Shown here: in pieces, positions 11,281 to 24,376 of the stretch
Position numbering within the stretch: position 1 is the stretch's first letter
How the letters are laid out: each line of letters begins with the position of its first letter
The notes under the pieces: model-generated
Databases searched by the model: none
Told to the model about the DNA's origin: nothing
What the model saw: the letters and a program-made list of their open reading frames with translations, nothing else
Assembly: GCA_023055505.1 (NCBI GenBank)
Contig: JALIRH010000030.1
Coordinates: forward strand, 7,436,001 to 7,500,000
Length of the DNA stretch: 64,000 nt
Origin: Callipepla californica brunnescens
Lineage: Eukaryota > Chordata > Aves > Galliformes > Odontophoridae
Direction: 5' to 3'
Translations under genes and position numbers: made by a program

Positions 11281-11591
11281 TACGAGTCGCCAGAAGGAAC
11301 CAAATACTGCTGAAGTGTTCCAGAGTTGCTGTAAGATCATGTGCGAACTCCTGGGACTGATGAAGCATAGGATGGACCTGCACCACGTGACCACGTGCTT
11401 CCAGTAAACACCATCAAGCACTGGCCCAAGGAAGAACAGGAGCCTTACGCTGATCATCACTCATCCCACATTACATCGATGTGCGTCGCAATGGGCAGTT
11501 ATAGAAGTGTCGCTATGTATTGGATCTCTGTATTAAGGAGGGCTCTCTCTATGGCTACTTGATCAGTGGTTCACGTTGTGAAGAGGTGGAG

Positions 11592-11765
11592 TGTATGGGA
11601 ACTGTTGAATCATGGCCTGAACCACCTGAGGTGAGCACTGAGCCAGCAGCAGGAGCACAGGTGAAGGCAATATACCTGTGTGATTGGAAGGGGTGGAGTC
11701 TGGCTCCACCTCTCCCAGACCCCATTGAAGGGCTGACCACCAGTGGGGAAGGGTTTTTTGTTGGC
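11592..11765 (+). repeat. 3' LTR of ERV A, truncated
   Basis: A polypurine tract (11580-11591, GAAGAGGTGGAG) is followed by TGTATGGGAACTG, the family 1 LTR start. The internal variant GAGGTGAGCACTGAG matches the diverged LTR at 57083 more than the LTRs of ERV C. Homology stops near 11765, at a TTGTTGG motif, where it fuses to the RNase H region of another ERV family. Confidence 0.75.
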
Positions 11766-12430
11766 GAGAAATTTGGGACAACTCCATCAGAGGAGGTAGC
11801 ACGTGCTAAAGCAGGCCCACCATATAAAAACTACCAGACAATGAGATGAGGTATGCCCTGATCACTGACGGATGGTGTCACATTGTTGAGAAGCATCGCA
11901 ACTTGAAGGCTGCTGTGTGGAGCCCCACACGACGGGTTGCTGAGGCCACTGAATGAGAGGGGAATTGAGTCAGTTTGCAGAGGTAAAGGCTGTCCAAGTG
12001 GCCTTAGAGTTGACTGAACGGGAGAGGTGGCCAGTGCTGTATCTTTGTACTGACTCGTGGATGGTGGCAAATGCTTTATGGGGGTGGTTGCAGCAGTGGG
12101 AACAGAACAACTGGCCACAGAAGGGTAAAACTATTTGGGCTGATGAACTTTGAAAAGGCACTGCTGTCCGAACAAAAAGGTTGGTTGTAAAGGTGCGTCA
12201 CATAGATGCTCATGTGCCCAAGCATCGATCTACTGAAGAACAGAAAAATAACCATCAGGTAGATTGAGCTGCCAAAATTGAGGTGTCTCAAATAGACTGG
12301 GACTGGCAGAACAAAGGGGAGATATTTTTAGCTCGGTGGGCCCCTGAGAACTCAGGCCATCAAGGAAGGGTTGCAGCCTAAAGGTGGGCTAGAGACTGAG
12401 GGCTGGACTTACATCTCCGTGTAATAGGTG
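11766..12430 (+). pseudogene. RNase H to integrase N-terminal fragment of an ERV-L-like pol
   Basis: The broken translation aligns with 34484-35150 of the ERV-L-like provirus. It has ERERWPVLYLCTDSWMVANA (RNase H), VKVRHIDAHVPKHRSTEEQ, and the start of integrase (ARWAPENSGHQGR). At least six stops occur. Neither an LTR nor RT of that family is attached; the fragment starts at the broken family 1 LTR. From 12431 to about 12590 I see nothing. Confidence 0.75.
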
Positions 12431-12589
12431 TGTAATAAATAATCTTCCTTTATAGAAGTTTTGAGGGTTGTCTATGATTTCTCATGATTAATTTTCCATT
12501 AGGCATGTTCACATAGCAGCAAAATAATGACATTTACATTCGGTATGAATACGGATTTTCGCAACCATATTAGATGTAAATATATATTA

Positions 12590-12790
12590 CAGTTGGAAGT
12601 GAGTTTCAGAGATCACCTAGTCCAACTTTCTAACTATTTCAGGGATAACCAAAAGTTAAAGGACATTATGTACAGCATTATCCAAATGTCTCTTGAACTC
12701 CAGATGTCATGGGACAACAGCCTCTCGAGGAAGAATTTCCAGTGTCTACTTTACAGGTGTGCGTTGGAAGAGGAAAGAGAAGTGGGGTTT
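12590..12790 (-). mobile_element. CR1 3'-end fragment, minus orientation
   Basis: The plus strand reads GTTGGAAGTGAGTTTCAGAG followed by CACCTAGTCCAAC, the antisense form of the avian CR1 3' region. A block with CAAATGTCTCTTGAACTCC follows. The copy is old and lacks an evident tail repeat. Confidence 0.55.
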
Positions 12791-13079
12791 TGTGTCCTGA
12801 CTTGAGAAAGTTACTGATGTATGGGACTGATGTAGGCTGAGGAGAAGGTGGTCAGAGACTGGCTCCAACTTGTTCCGCTGTGATAATGGGATGGAATCTG
12901 GACCTCTCACCCACACCTGTAGGACCAGGGTCCTGGCAGAAACAAAGGAGCCTGGCCAAAAGTGAAGACCAAGGGAAAGCACTTATTGAGCCCTTTCTCA
13001 GCATTTTCCACATCTGAGGAAGCCAGTTCTCCATCCGCATTTATCAGAGGGGGAACATTCTCCTTGGTCTGTCTCACTG

Positions 13080-13255
13080 TGCCGTGTTCATGTACAACCC
13101 GTTGTTATTTTATACATCCCTTGCCAAGTTCAGCTCCATCTGTGCCTTGGCATTCCTGATCTTATCTCTGCTCAAGCGGATGACATCCCTGTATTCTTCC
13201 CAGGCTACAGCAACGCTGCTTCCACTTCCTGTACATCATTCCCTTTTCCCTCAGT
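13080..13255 (-). mobile_element. CR1 ORF2 linker fragment, minus orientation
   Basis: The reverse complement encodes [20 protein letters not shown] and [13 protein letters not shown]1-1 has the corresponding YRELAKICRQEVRNAKAQLE near residue 200 of its ORF. It may be part of the same old minus-strand element as 12590-12790. Between them, 12791-13079 holds nothing I can assign. Confidence 0.6.
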
Positions 13256-13261
13256 TGGAGC

Positions 13262-13440
13262 TGCAAGGTTGCCCTGAGAGGCTGTGGATGCCCCCTCTGT
13301 GGAGTTGTTCAAGGCCAGGCTGGATGGAGCTTTGAGTAACCTGGTTGAATGGGAGGTGTCCCTGTATAAAGCAGGGGTATTGAAACTAGATGATCTTAGT
13401 GGTCCCTTCCAACCCAAACAATTCTGTGATTCTAAGAGAG
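13262..13440 (+). mobile_element. CR1 3'-end fragment, plus orientation
   Basis: The sequence has GTGGAGTTGTTCAAGGCCAG near the start and ends in GTCCCTTCCAACCCAAACAA followed by TTCTGTGATTCTAAG, the standard avian CR1 terminus. No coding capacity remains. Confidence 0.75.
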
Positions 13441-13554
13441 AGTCTGGAGACAGGCAGACTCCACCTTGGATGAGGAGAAGGTGGTCAGAGATTGCCTGGG
13501 GAAGAAATCAATACACACTAAACAGTGGGCCCCAGCAGAATTCACTGAAGAGTG

Positions 13555-14315
13555 CTGGGGGAACAGGCAGATGTGACTACCAAACCACGCTCTCTCATCT
13601 TTGAAAGATCTTGGAGACTGGGAGAGGTGCTAGAAGACTGGAGGATAGCCAGTGTAACACCAGTCTTCAAAACGGGCAGGAAGAACAAGCCGTGAAAATA
13701 CAGGCTGGTCAGCCTCACCTCCGTCCCTGGAAAGGTGACGGAACAATTTGTTCTGGATGCCATCTCCAAGCAATTGGAAGAGAAGAAGAAAGTCAGGAAT
13801 GATCAGCACCGCATCCCCACGGGGAAAATGTGGTTGACCATCGTGGTGGACTTCTACCTAGTTATCAGTGGTTGGGCATATGGATAGAGATTAGTGGATG
13901 TTCTGTACTTTAGCAAAGGCTTTTCACACGGTCTCCCACAGCATCCTTGTAATGAGGCCCCAGGACGCATGGGTTAGATGAATGGAGAGTGAGGTGGATT
14001 GAGAACCGGCTGAGTGGCAGAGCTCAGACGGTTGTCATCAGCGGGGCAGAGTCTAGTTGGAGGCATGTAGCTGGTGGTGTTCCTTAGAGGTTGGTGCTGT
14101 GCCTGCTCTTATTCAGCATCTTCATCAGTGACCTGCATATAGGCACAGAGGGCACCGTCAGAAAGTACAAAGCTGGGAGGAGTGGCTGCCATAGCAGAAA
14201 GCTGTGCCACCATTCTGTAAGGCTTGGACAGAGTGCGGAGTTGGGCAGAGTGGAATGTGGTGAGGTTCAACAAGAGCAAGTGTAGAGTCCTGCATCTGGG
14301 AAGAAATAATGGCAC
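13555..14315 (+). pseudogene. Old CR1 reverse-transcriptase remnant
   Basis: Broken frames read LEDWRIASVTPVFKTGRKNK, LVSLTSVPGKVTEQFVLDAI, then VSHSILVM-type and VVLCLLLFSIFISDLHIGTE. These are the CR1 RT blocks in correct order with several stops and indels. The fragment ends where homology with the 3' UTR of ZNF unit 2 begins. Confidence 0.7.
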
Positions 14316-15921
14316 AAAATGATGAAAACACAAAGTAGTCAGAACACTTCTTGGTGAATCCTGAAAGGAATGGGGAAACACATGAGCAATGCTGTAGGTC
14401 AGGAATTAATTGAATGCAGCTGAAATGTAAATCATCCCACCTCTTGCCTCAGGAACTTTCTCCTGTTGCTGGGGATTCTTAAGCCTCCCAGCTGCTTGCC
14501 TCTTCCCCAGGCATTTCCCTTGCTGATTGTATTGAAAAATACAGGCCTCAGGGCCCTGCTCTTCCTCTCCTACACCACACCAGGCCTCTGCTCCCTGAGA
14601 TGGAGGAAGCAGCGCTTTGCAGTACTGCAAGAATCATCTCCTTGCAGCTTGCTGGGGGGATTCAGGGATCCTACAGAGAAACTCACAGCTCCAGAGGATA
14701 TGGGCAGGCTCCTGCTGGCTTCACCAGCTCACCAAAATCAACCTGCGCTTCCTGCAAACTGACCTCAGGAACTTGAGCTGAGCCAGGCATATGTGGTGGC
14801 CGTTCTTCAGGAGGTCTTGTGGACACTTTCCCAAGGTCAAAGCAAAGACCTTCAAGCTCAGAAAAGAGGCAAGATGCACTGGAGAGCACTCTGAAACCTC
14901 TGTGCTGCGGGGATAAGCTGCTTGTGCACCCTGTGGCTTTGCACTGCCTTCTGCTCCCACCACCTCCTGAGACATGGGATGCGGCACTTAGGAGAAACAA
15001 GCTCAGTTTATTGTAGATCCAGTGGAGCCAAGCAAAGCTTGGTGTCTCACAGCTGCTTTAAGCTCCTGAATAAAATTTTTGGAAGAGGAGTAGAAGCAGT
15101 GTGCAGCACTGTGAAAAAGAATGACATTGCTTGCGTGAAAGAAATGCCTCCCTGTGATGAAAGCAGTGGACTGGAGACAGCACCAAAATCAAAGTTCCTT
15201 TTACCATTCCTCAATCCACAAATTGGTCTTTTATTTTTAGAACAAAAAGCAAGATGCATTGAGATTTGCTCCAGAACAACTCTCCTACTTTATTCACCCC
15301 CTTCACAATCAGCTACAGGTTATTTTCAGAAAACTTCCACAAGCCACGTTACTGCTCTCCTGACCCTTGTATTTCATTCCTCAGTGCACTCAGAAACTTT
15401 TAAGAGCAGAACATGCACACAGACACACAGAGAAACCAGACACAGCTGATGTTCCTTTGAAGATGGTTCAATATTCTGATTGCAGGAAGAGGAGAGGAGA
15501 GAAGCAGATATGGTGAGAGAATATATTTCCTTAGCAAGGAAAGGTGATCTGAAACTCCTGGGATAATTCCCTTCTGTAGAGGGTTTCAGCAAAGCCATCT
15601 CCCTTGTAAACTCTTCCTGCAAATGGGGCTTTCCCATGAGAAATGAGAAGTCAGCCCTGAGAGAAATTCTTCCTGCAGCACAGACGCTTGCAGGGCATTC
15701 CCCTCACGAGCACTGGGCAACATTCAGTGTGGACAGAGCTCTGGATGAAGCTCTTCCTGCGGTGCTGGCATTTCTGTGGCCCCTGCCCTGAGTGGATCCC
15801 TTTCTACTCGATCAGGTTGGTGCAGTGGTTGGAGCTCTTCCTGCATTTTGTGCAAGGGAACTGTGTGGTTCATCACCACACACAGCCACAGTGGGTAACC
15901 AGGCTGTGGCTCTGGTTGAAG
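14316..15921 (-). other. 3' UTR of ZNF unit 2
   Basis: This follows the TAG stop of the ZNF ORF on the minus strand. It is conserved in the detached copy at 4650-6320. Minus-strand AATAAA signals lie at about 15229-15234, near 15290 and near 15008, so several poly(A) sites are possible. The few antisense or sense ORFs of 90-175 codons here show no domain and differ between the two copies. Confidence 0.55.
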
Positions 15922-18111
<2,190 letters not shown>

Positions 18112-19762
18112 CTGCACGGGCAAGGGAAATGTCAGCAGAGCTGTGAGGGAATGCAGCAGTCCCTGTCCAACCCCTGCCCACCCCAGACCATCTGCACGGC
18201 ACTGCCTGGGGGATGGCACACCACACCTTGCACAGAAAATCATTGAGCAACTATACTCATAACACTCTGGCTTAAAGACAGTAATCATCACACAGCTGCC
18301 TCAAATGGTGCGGCAGAAAAAACTGACAGCTGACAGTTCAACTCCTGAGGGCTGACTGACCATGGGACTAAAGACAAAGCATGACAAGGAGACAGGCATC
18401 TTACCCCAAAGCAGAGAGCAGGTCGAGGTCACAGCTTAGCAGAGATCCTTCACCCCCTTTTGTCCAGACACCTTGCAGATACTGATCTGCTGTAAGAGAC
18501 TCACGCTTAGTTTGGAGCTTTGTGACCTTCCCTAAGGTTATGTCTCAGACTGTGCTCATATGATTTTTTACACACAAAGCCGTGAAGAAGTCTGGGACCA
18601 GAACTGGATCCAGGTCCATAAAGGCTCCTTATTTCTGTAGGTTCAGGAGTTGACATAGACAGGGGGACCACTCTGTGCCTCATGACTCAATGGGAGGGTC
18701 TCCGGTAGTTGTGTGTATAATCCAATCTTGTTAACACGCTGTTAAAGCACTGCAGCGTATCTGTTGTATATCAATGAATATAGTCCTGCTGCTCTGTCGA
18801 TTCGAATCACATACTGAGTTTGGATCCATCTGTGACAAACTGTCAATGTCACGAGAAGCTACACAGGGATGTAAGGATAGAGGTGTTACGTGCAAAATGC
18901 CAGGTTTGGAAGCTGCATATGAAGGAAAGGAGAACAAAAATAGACAGGAACAGGGAACAGAAGCTATATTTGCAATGAAAACTCTGAATGTGGATTAATA
19001 AATCTTGGTCAAATAAAATAAATAAAGAAATAAGGATTAGTCATGAGCATTCCCAGAGACATCGTTCATCATCAGCCCCCTGCTGTTACCTTCCATCAGA
19101 ATGTAGCATTCCAGAAAGAAAATAAAATCATGGGAAATTTTTCAGCTCCTATACTCTCAAGATCAGCACGGAGAGGAAAACAGCTTCCCAGTTCCCACGT
19201 CTACCTCCTGAGGAATGGTAAGGCCTGAAGTCAGAACAAAGAGTGCCCAGAAGGCATCAGCCCCACCACTCCCAGGAAAAAGCTGATCCGTGAATGAATA
19301 ATGCCAGCCCGTCTGTGTACATTAATTCCAACTGGTCCTTAGGGTATCTGGCAAAGTCTTTGTCACAAATACTGCAGCACGAATGTCACTGCCAGTCCAG
19401 CTTGGATCTGGGAAGCTGAGCGTGCAGTTCAGGCAGCAAAGAGTGGAGATTTCGAGCAGTAATGGTACAACTCATTGTGTGCCAGACTGCAAAAGTCACT
19501 GTCTGACTGGCTCCCGGGTGAGAAACTTCTGTCAGAAGCTCACTCTGCACTTACAAATTGTCAGGAAGCATTGTTCCCACCCCCTGCAGAAACAGGGAGG
19601 CTGCAGAGCATGTGCTTGGTGCATCTGCTGTCCTCCCTGAAACAAAACAGACTGAAGTACAGCAATCTGCCATGGCGGGCAGCACATGGAGCCGGGACCA
19701 GGGTCCCACCCGGTGCTGCTGGCAGCGTGTGCTCCTCTGCACAAACCACGAAGGGCACCTAC
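18112..19762 (-). other. Intron 1 of ZNF unit 2, duplicated non-coding sequence
   Basis: It matches 38665-40294 in unit 3 and partly 63395-64000 in unit 4, all with the same orientation relative to the gene. The stretch near 18740-18990 is shared by all three. It carries only short ORFs (60-90 codons) that are not conserved in frame. I recognise no RNA gene. Confidence 0.55.
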
Positions 19763-20100
19763 CTTGGGTGCAGAGCAGGCTGCTCCCAGCTCTGTTGCAG
19801 GCAACCGGGCTCCTTGGAGTCGCGCAGAGCACAGGATGCCGAGTGCCCTCAGCCCGGAGCTGGCCGCAGGACGGCCTTGGTGCACCTCCTGCCACCGCGG
19901 TGCTGCCCGGATGGCTTCCAGCCAGGCTCTGGCTGCTTCAGCACAGGCTCAGGTGCCACAGCGAGCACGCCCCGAGCCGGCTGCCAGGCCTCGGGCACTT
20001 TCACTGCTCATTCTCAGCTCACATCTGCTCCCGGGGGACAGGAGGAGGGAAGGGAGGGAGAAATGGGGGAGCGAAGAAGGGTGGGGGCTGAGTTTTGTTA
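19763..20100 (-). promoter_or_regulatory. GC-rich promoter/exon 1 of ZNF unit 2
   Basis: This GC- and CpG-rich block is almost identical to 38327-38664 (unit 3) and 62090-62401 (unit 4). In all three it ends in CACCCAAG/GTAGGT, a strong splice donor. It lies 5' of the KRAB exons at the expected distance. The transcription start cannot be placed from sequence. Long ORFs cross the block in several frames, which is expected for stop-poor GC-rich DNA. Confidence 0.6.
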
Positions 20101-20204
20101 TGCTAAAGAAGCATTGCTTTCTGCAGTGTCTTTGATTCTTTGCTGGGGACATTTGCACATACATGTGCTCAGGCATCCCTACTTACTGTTTATTGCTTTC
20201 CATT

Positions 20205-21925
20205 AACTCCTCTCAGCCGTGACAATGACTCAGCAAGAAGCAGTCGCCGTCTGCCCTGGTCCAGAGGACAGCATCTCCCTGCAGCTGGCTGAGTTCTTGT
20301 CCTAAGCACTTCTGGTTTCTCTGTTAGGTCTTCTTTTGAAAGCGTGAGCATGCTTAAGCACACTGCTGTTAGATGGCCTGCTCTGATGTTCACTGGTGTA
20401 TATCTCGAGTGTGTAAGGACACCCAGAAGGAACTGCTCTCAGGGTACTTGTGAGTTTGTGTACAGGTGATATAGGTTGGTTTTCTTAGCCATAGGTATTA
20501 CTACATTAGTTTAAGAACTGGTATACTACCTTAGCAAAAATAATGCATATGTGCTGCTTCTAAAGCTTTCCATTTCAGCTTTTGTGGGTGAGCAGTCCCA
20601 GTAATTCTGCACTGGGAACGTAATTTAATTTTATTTTCTGCCTCAATGGTTTTGCCACACAAGAAGCACTGGAGTCACAATAGAATACTTTTTTGCCTCA
20701 AAACGTGCAAGCACATTTTGCTCAGGTTCCACATCCTTTGGTTTTAAAAGTGATGCACTGTGGTCTCATAATCAATGGGAATCTTCCAAACTGGGAAAAA
20801 GTGGATGCAAGTGAGTCAGAGGTTTCAGGAATGAAGCTGATGGTGGAAAAAGGGAAGAAGTCGGTGGGCACTCGACCCTGAATACCACTGAGCATGCCCA
20901 AAGGGACATTAGCACATACCTGTGAGACCTTGAAAAAGAAGGGCTATGTATGCCAGCGTACAGCAGATGTCTGTCTGAACTGTTCAGATGCAGAACCTGA
21001 ACTCTGAGAGGGTGCGCTTGCTTGTCAAGACGCCCAGTGCGCACCGTGAGGAATAAAGGAGTGCTGCTTTCTAACATCACACTGAGTGATTCTCAGGGAG
21101 CTCCCCCCAATCCAGGCTCCATCGGGACCAGCTGCATGTTCCCTGCATTGCAGCAATGCATTCCTTTTTACTGCCCCTGCGAAAGCGTGACAGAAGCTTG
21201 TCACGTACGAAGAGTAAGGGTGAGGGGATCCCCGAGTAGTACCCCACATGCAGTTATGGAGATGACCCATGTGTGCAACGGGTTCTTTTTCCCAATAATA
21301 ACATGGAGAGAAGGCAACCAAGAGAAATGGGGTTTGAGTAGTAGTTGAGAGATGCAGGACCCCCGGGCAACATATCTTCCTGAAAGTAAGGTGGTGAGGG
21401 TGTGCTTGAGAGATTCCAGACCCCCAGGAGAAACTGAAGAGCTAGGGTTATTGGGAACTGTGTTGTGTTATGGTTGCCGGCACTGTGATGTTGTCTGTGA
21501 ACATGGCTGTGAGAAGTACTGTGAGGGTGCCAAGCGTGTCAATTTTTTCCTCTCTCTGTGGTGTGTGTATGTGGCTGGTCTGCAGAGTGTGTTAAGCTTT
21601 GCTTTTTACTTTTGTAGCTGCAGCAGTGTGTGCGTTACAGTGTGCGAAGGCAGTTTGTACATTCCAGACATTCCAGACATGGAGGAGTTGGCTGTGGGAA
21701 ACTGCAGAGGAAACTTGTTGAAAATTGTAATCATTGGTAGATTGGAGAAATGATTAAAATAACTTGTGGAAACCTGGGGTCTGTGGAAAAACAAGAAGTA
21801 AATTTTCCATTTTGATGGGAGAAATTGGTTATGACTCTCCCTGGAGGAATTTGGTGTACAACCATGCCTTGAGGGAGCTGGCAGACACAATCACCTAGCA
21901 ATGTGAGGAGGGACCATTGTCTATC
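20205..21925 (-). repeat. Segmental-duplication block D, copy 2
   Basis: This matches 1-1325 (same orientation) and 36905-38230 (inverted). It differs from copy 1 by an extra insertion of about 425 bp at 20879-21303. It stops at the ERV B LTR at the same base at which copy 1 stops at ERV A. Confidence 0.8.
20879..21303 (+). repeat. Putative solo LTR inserted in block D2
   Basis: The segment is present only in D2. It starts TGAATACC and ends AATAACA, has AATAAA at about 21051, and is absent from D1 and D3. Length, TG...CA ends and the poly(A) signal fit a solo LTR. I find no target-site duplication and no second copy in the window, so the class is unknown. Confidence 0.45.
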
Positions 21926-22038
21926 TGTATGGGAACTGTTGAATCATAGCCTGAACCACCTGAGGCAAGCCCTGAGTCAGCTGATGGTTCACAAGTGAGT
22001 GTGATTGGAAGGGGTGGAGTTTGCTTATTTGCCCTACA
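21926..22038 (+). repeat. ERV B first LTR (B1), internally deleted
   Basis: It begins TGTATGGGAACTG and ends GCCCTACA, but only 113 bp remain. About 220 bp are missing between GGTGGAGTTTG and TTATTTGCCC. A changed primer site (TGACAAGCCAGGCAGG, 22041-22056) follows. Confidence 0.8.
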
Positions 22039-22095
22039 ATTGACAAGCCAGGCAGGCTTAATAAATATGTATACATACATATACAATAAATAACC

Positions 22096-23635
22096 ATGTC
22101 TTTCATTTGGAACGTTTTCAAATGGGGCAGGGGTGAGAACATTACTCCCCTTGACCAAACAATTCCTGGTCAAATTCCAGGATTTGTGGGATCATCCTAT
22201 TATGGTCTTTCCACTGTTATTGAAAAATGGGGACCCCTGCGGGTTACAGGGAGTGTTTCTCCTTCTCCAGCCCGGCTGACAGATTATTTTCAGGGTCTAG
22301 ATGTGAACATACTAGTTCCAAAAGAACGTCAGCTAGCCGCTTGTGCTGTGGCTTGGCCTCTAATAATGGGTTTACATTAAATGGAAATAACAAATACAAG
22401 AACAGAATCTGAAAATCAGTTGTTAAGAGATAGAATTGAAATGTTGGAACAACAACTGGGCACGTTAGTAATCAAAAAACCCAGACTAGATGTGCCAACA
22501 AGACAAATATGTAGTGTATCAGTGGAAGACACCCAGGTCCCTGAAGTAGCGGACCTGGATGTTTCAGAAAAAAAGAGTTGTAAATTGGATCTTGAAGCTC
22601 TGTCTATGGAGGATCCAATTGATCTGAACAATCATAACTCAAAAAACAAAAAAAGTGCAAGATAGACCAGCGGGAGTGCCTCCTGACCAATGGCCCCCTT
22701 CTGAAACATGCTTGCATGTGACAGCTCGCCCGTATACAGCAAGTGAGTTGATGGACCTAGTACAGTGGTTCCATCAAAAACCAAGAGAAAGCGTACCATC
22801 ATGGCTCCTGAGGTTATGGGATGCGGGAGCTGAAAGCGTATTAGTTAGTGGGACACAGATGTCAAAACTAGCATCTATAACAATGCGCCCAACCTTGAAG
22901 CAAAAATTATATGCCGCCATCCACTCTACTAATGAGAATCATTCTATTATAGATTGGTTGATGGCAGCATGCCGCCTATCGTGGCCTAATAAATCTGACA
23001 TTCCACTCAGTACCGGTTTATGGTTCTCTATGGAGGACCTCCAAACATATATCCGGGACCAGGGTATGAGGGAGGCCGTGTATTCAGAAACCTTTGAAAG
23101 CCCTGATACAGAAAAATTTACAGCAGGTATGCGAGACCTAATACTGCAGCAAGCCCCCTCTCACCTTTATGGGACTTTGGTCTCCATACTAAACCCCTAG
23201 GTGGCTTCGGAGGCTATCGTCCAACAGGCAGCCCAGTTGGTGGCTGACCTTGGGGAAACGGAGCGCATAAGAACTAGGCGCAACATCCGTATGATAGAAG
23301 AAGCTGAGGCATTCCCGATTAAAACTAGGAAGCCTGTCCCACGGATACCCCGATCGGGCCCCATACGGGTATCCCGGAAGGCCATGTTCAATGATCTTAT
23401 ATGGGCCGGGGTTGCCTTTGCTAAAATCGATGGGCAACCAAACCATGTTTTGTTACAGCTCTGGAAACAGCTTAGGAATGATCAAAAATTTCAGAGTACT
23501 CCCAGAAAATGGGGAGTACGAATAATACAGGCAGCACCGACAACAACAGGGAATCTGGCTGACTTTATAGTGCCTAACAGAAGGAAGAAACATCCACAGG
23601 TGTCGCAGGCTACAATGCCAGACCCAGTGCCCTGA
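22096..23635 (+). pseudogene. ERV B gag-like ORF, interrupted
   Basis: ATG at 22096 starts a frame collinear with the ERV C gag-like protein (FIWNVFKWGRG..., coiled-coil, FHQKPRESVPSWLLRLW, QPNHVLLQLWKQLRND). Stops occur at 22378-22380 and near 22670, and a TAG at 23198-23200 interrupts the CA-like region. Sequence to 23635 is open after that. The downstream pro-pol deletion is the same as in ERV A. Confidence 0.82.
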
Positions 23636-23978
23636 AAACGTTACAAACAGTATGGGCCTCCATGCTTAGGATTCAGATTATGGACACCGATAACCAGGTA
23701 AGACCTCAGAGCAGCCATGAGAACAATCTTCTGCTCCCTGCCCCTGAGAACCTAAAGCCAGGCATCAATAGAATTAAATGGTCTCGGAAGGTGCAGGTAG
23801 GACCTTGCTGGTGTGGCCTACTTGCACCTCGGGGGAGATTACTGGAGGTGGGAGGTTCGGTAGTCCCTCTGGTTACTGGTACATTGCCTGCTGATATTGT
23901 GGTCAACATTCCAGTCCTTATTGCTAAAGGGGTCCTTATCATGTCCCTGTGTCAGATCAGGACACGCCCTTTGGTGCC
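23636..23978 (+). pseudogene. Post-integrase (dUTPase-like) region of ERV B unit 1
   Basis: The frame from 23662 contains ENNLLLPAPENLKPGINRIK, GLLAPRGRLLEVGG and IPVLIAKGVLIMSLCQIRT. It is cut off at GTGCCTG, where the next LTR starts with a shared TG. The reading frame runs on into the LTR for about 13 residues. Confidence 0.5.
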
Positions 23979-24312
23979 TGTATGGGAAGTGTTGAATCAC
24001 GGCCTGAACCACTGATTGATCACCTGAGGCAAGCCCTGAGTCAGCTGCAGGGGCACAACTGAGTGTGATTGGAAGGGGTGGAGTTTGACTCCACCTCTCC
24101 CAAGACCCCATTTAAGGGCTGACCACCAGCAGGGAAGGATCTCTTGTTGGAGATCCCTCCCTGGTGGAGTTATTGGCGAGCCTCAACCATCATCGAGGTG
24201 AGCCAATCTCTTTTGCTGTTTATTTGTATACCATCTATTCAAAGCCTACCAAAAATATACCATCTTTCGCACTATTTCCTTGAGTGCTTTCCTTGCAATT
24301 ATTTGCCTTACA
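23979..24312 (+). repeat. ERV B middle LTR (B2)
   Basis: A full-length 334 bp family 1 LTR starts TGTATGGGAAGTG and ends TTGCCTTACA. The GGGAAGTG variant is shared with the 5' LTR of ERV C and differs from B1, B3 and A. A primer site (TGGTGAGCCAGGCAGG, 24315-24330) follows, so it acts as a 5' LTR for the right-hand unit. Confidence 0.88.
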
Positions 24313-24376
24313 ATTGGTGAGCCAGGCAGGCTTAAAAAAATATATACATATATATACACATATACAGTAACTTACC

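Noticed and set aside
21352..21753. 133-codon ORF in block D2
   Set aside because: The frame is not kept in D1 or D3 and has no domain.
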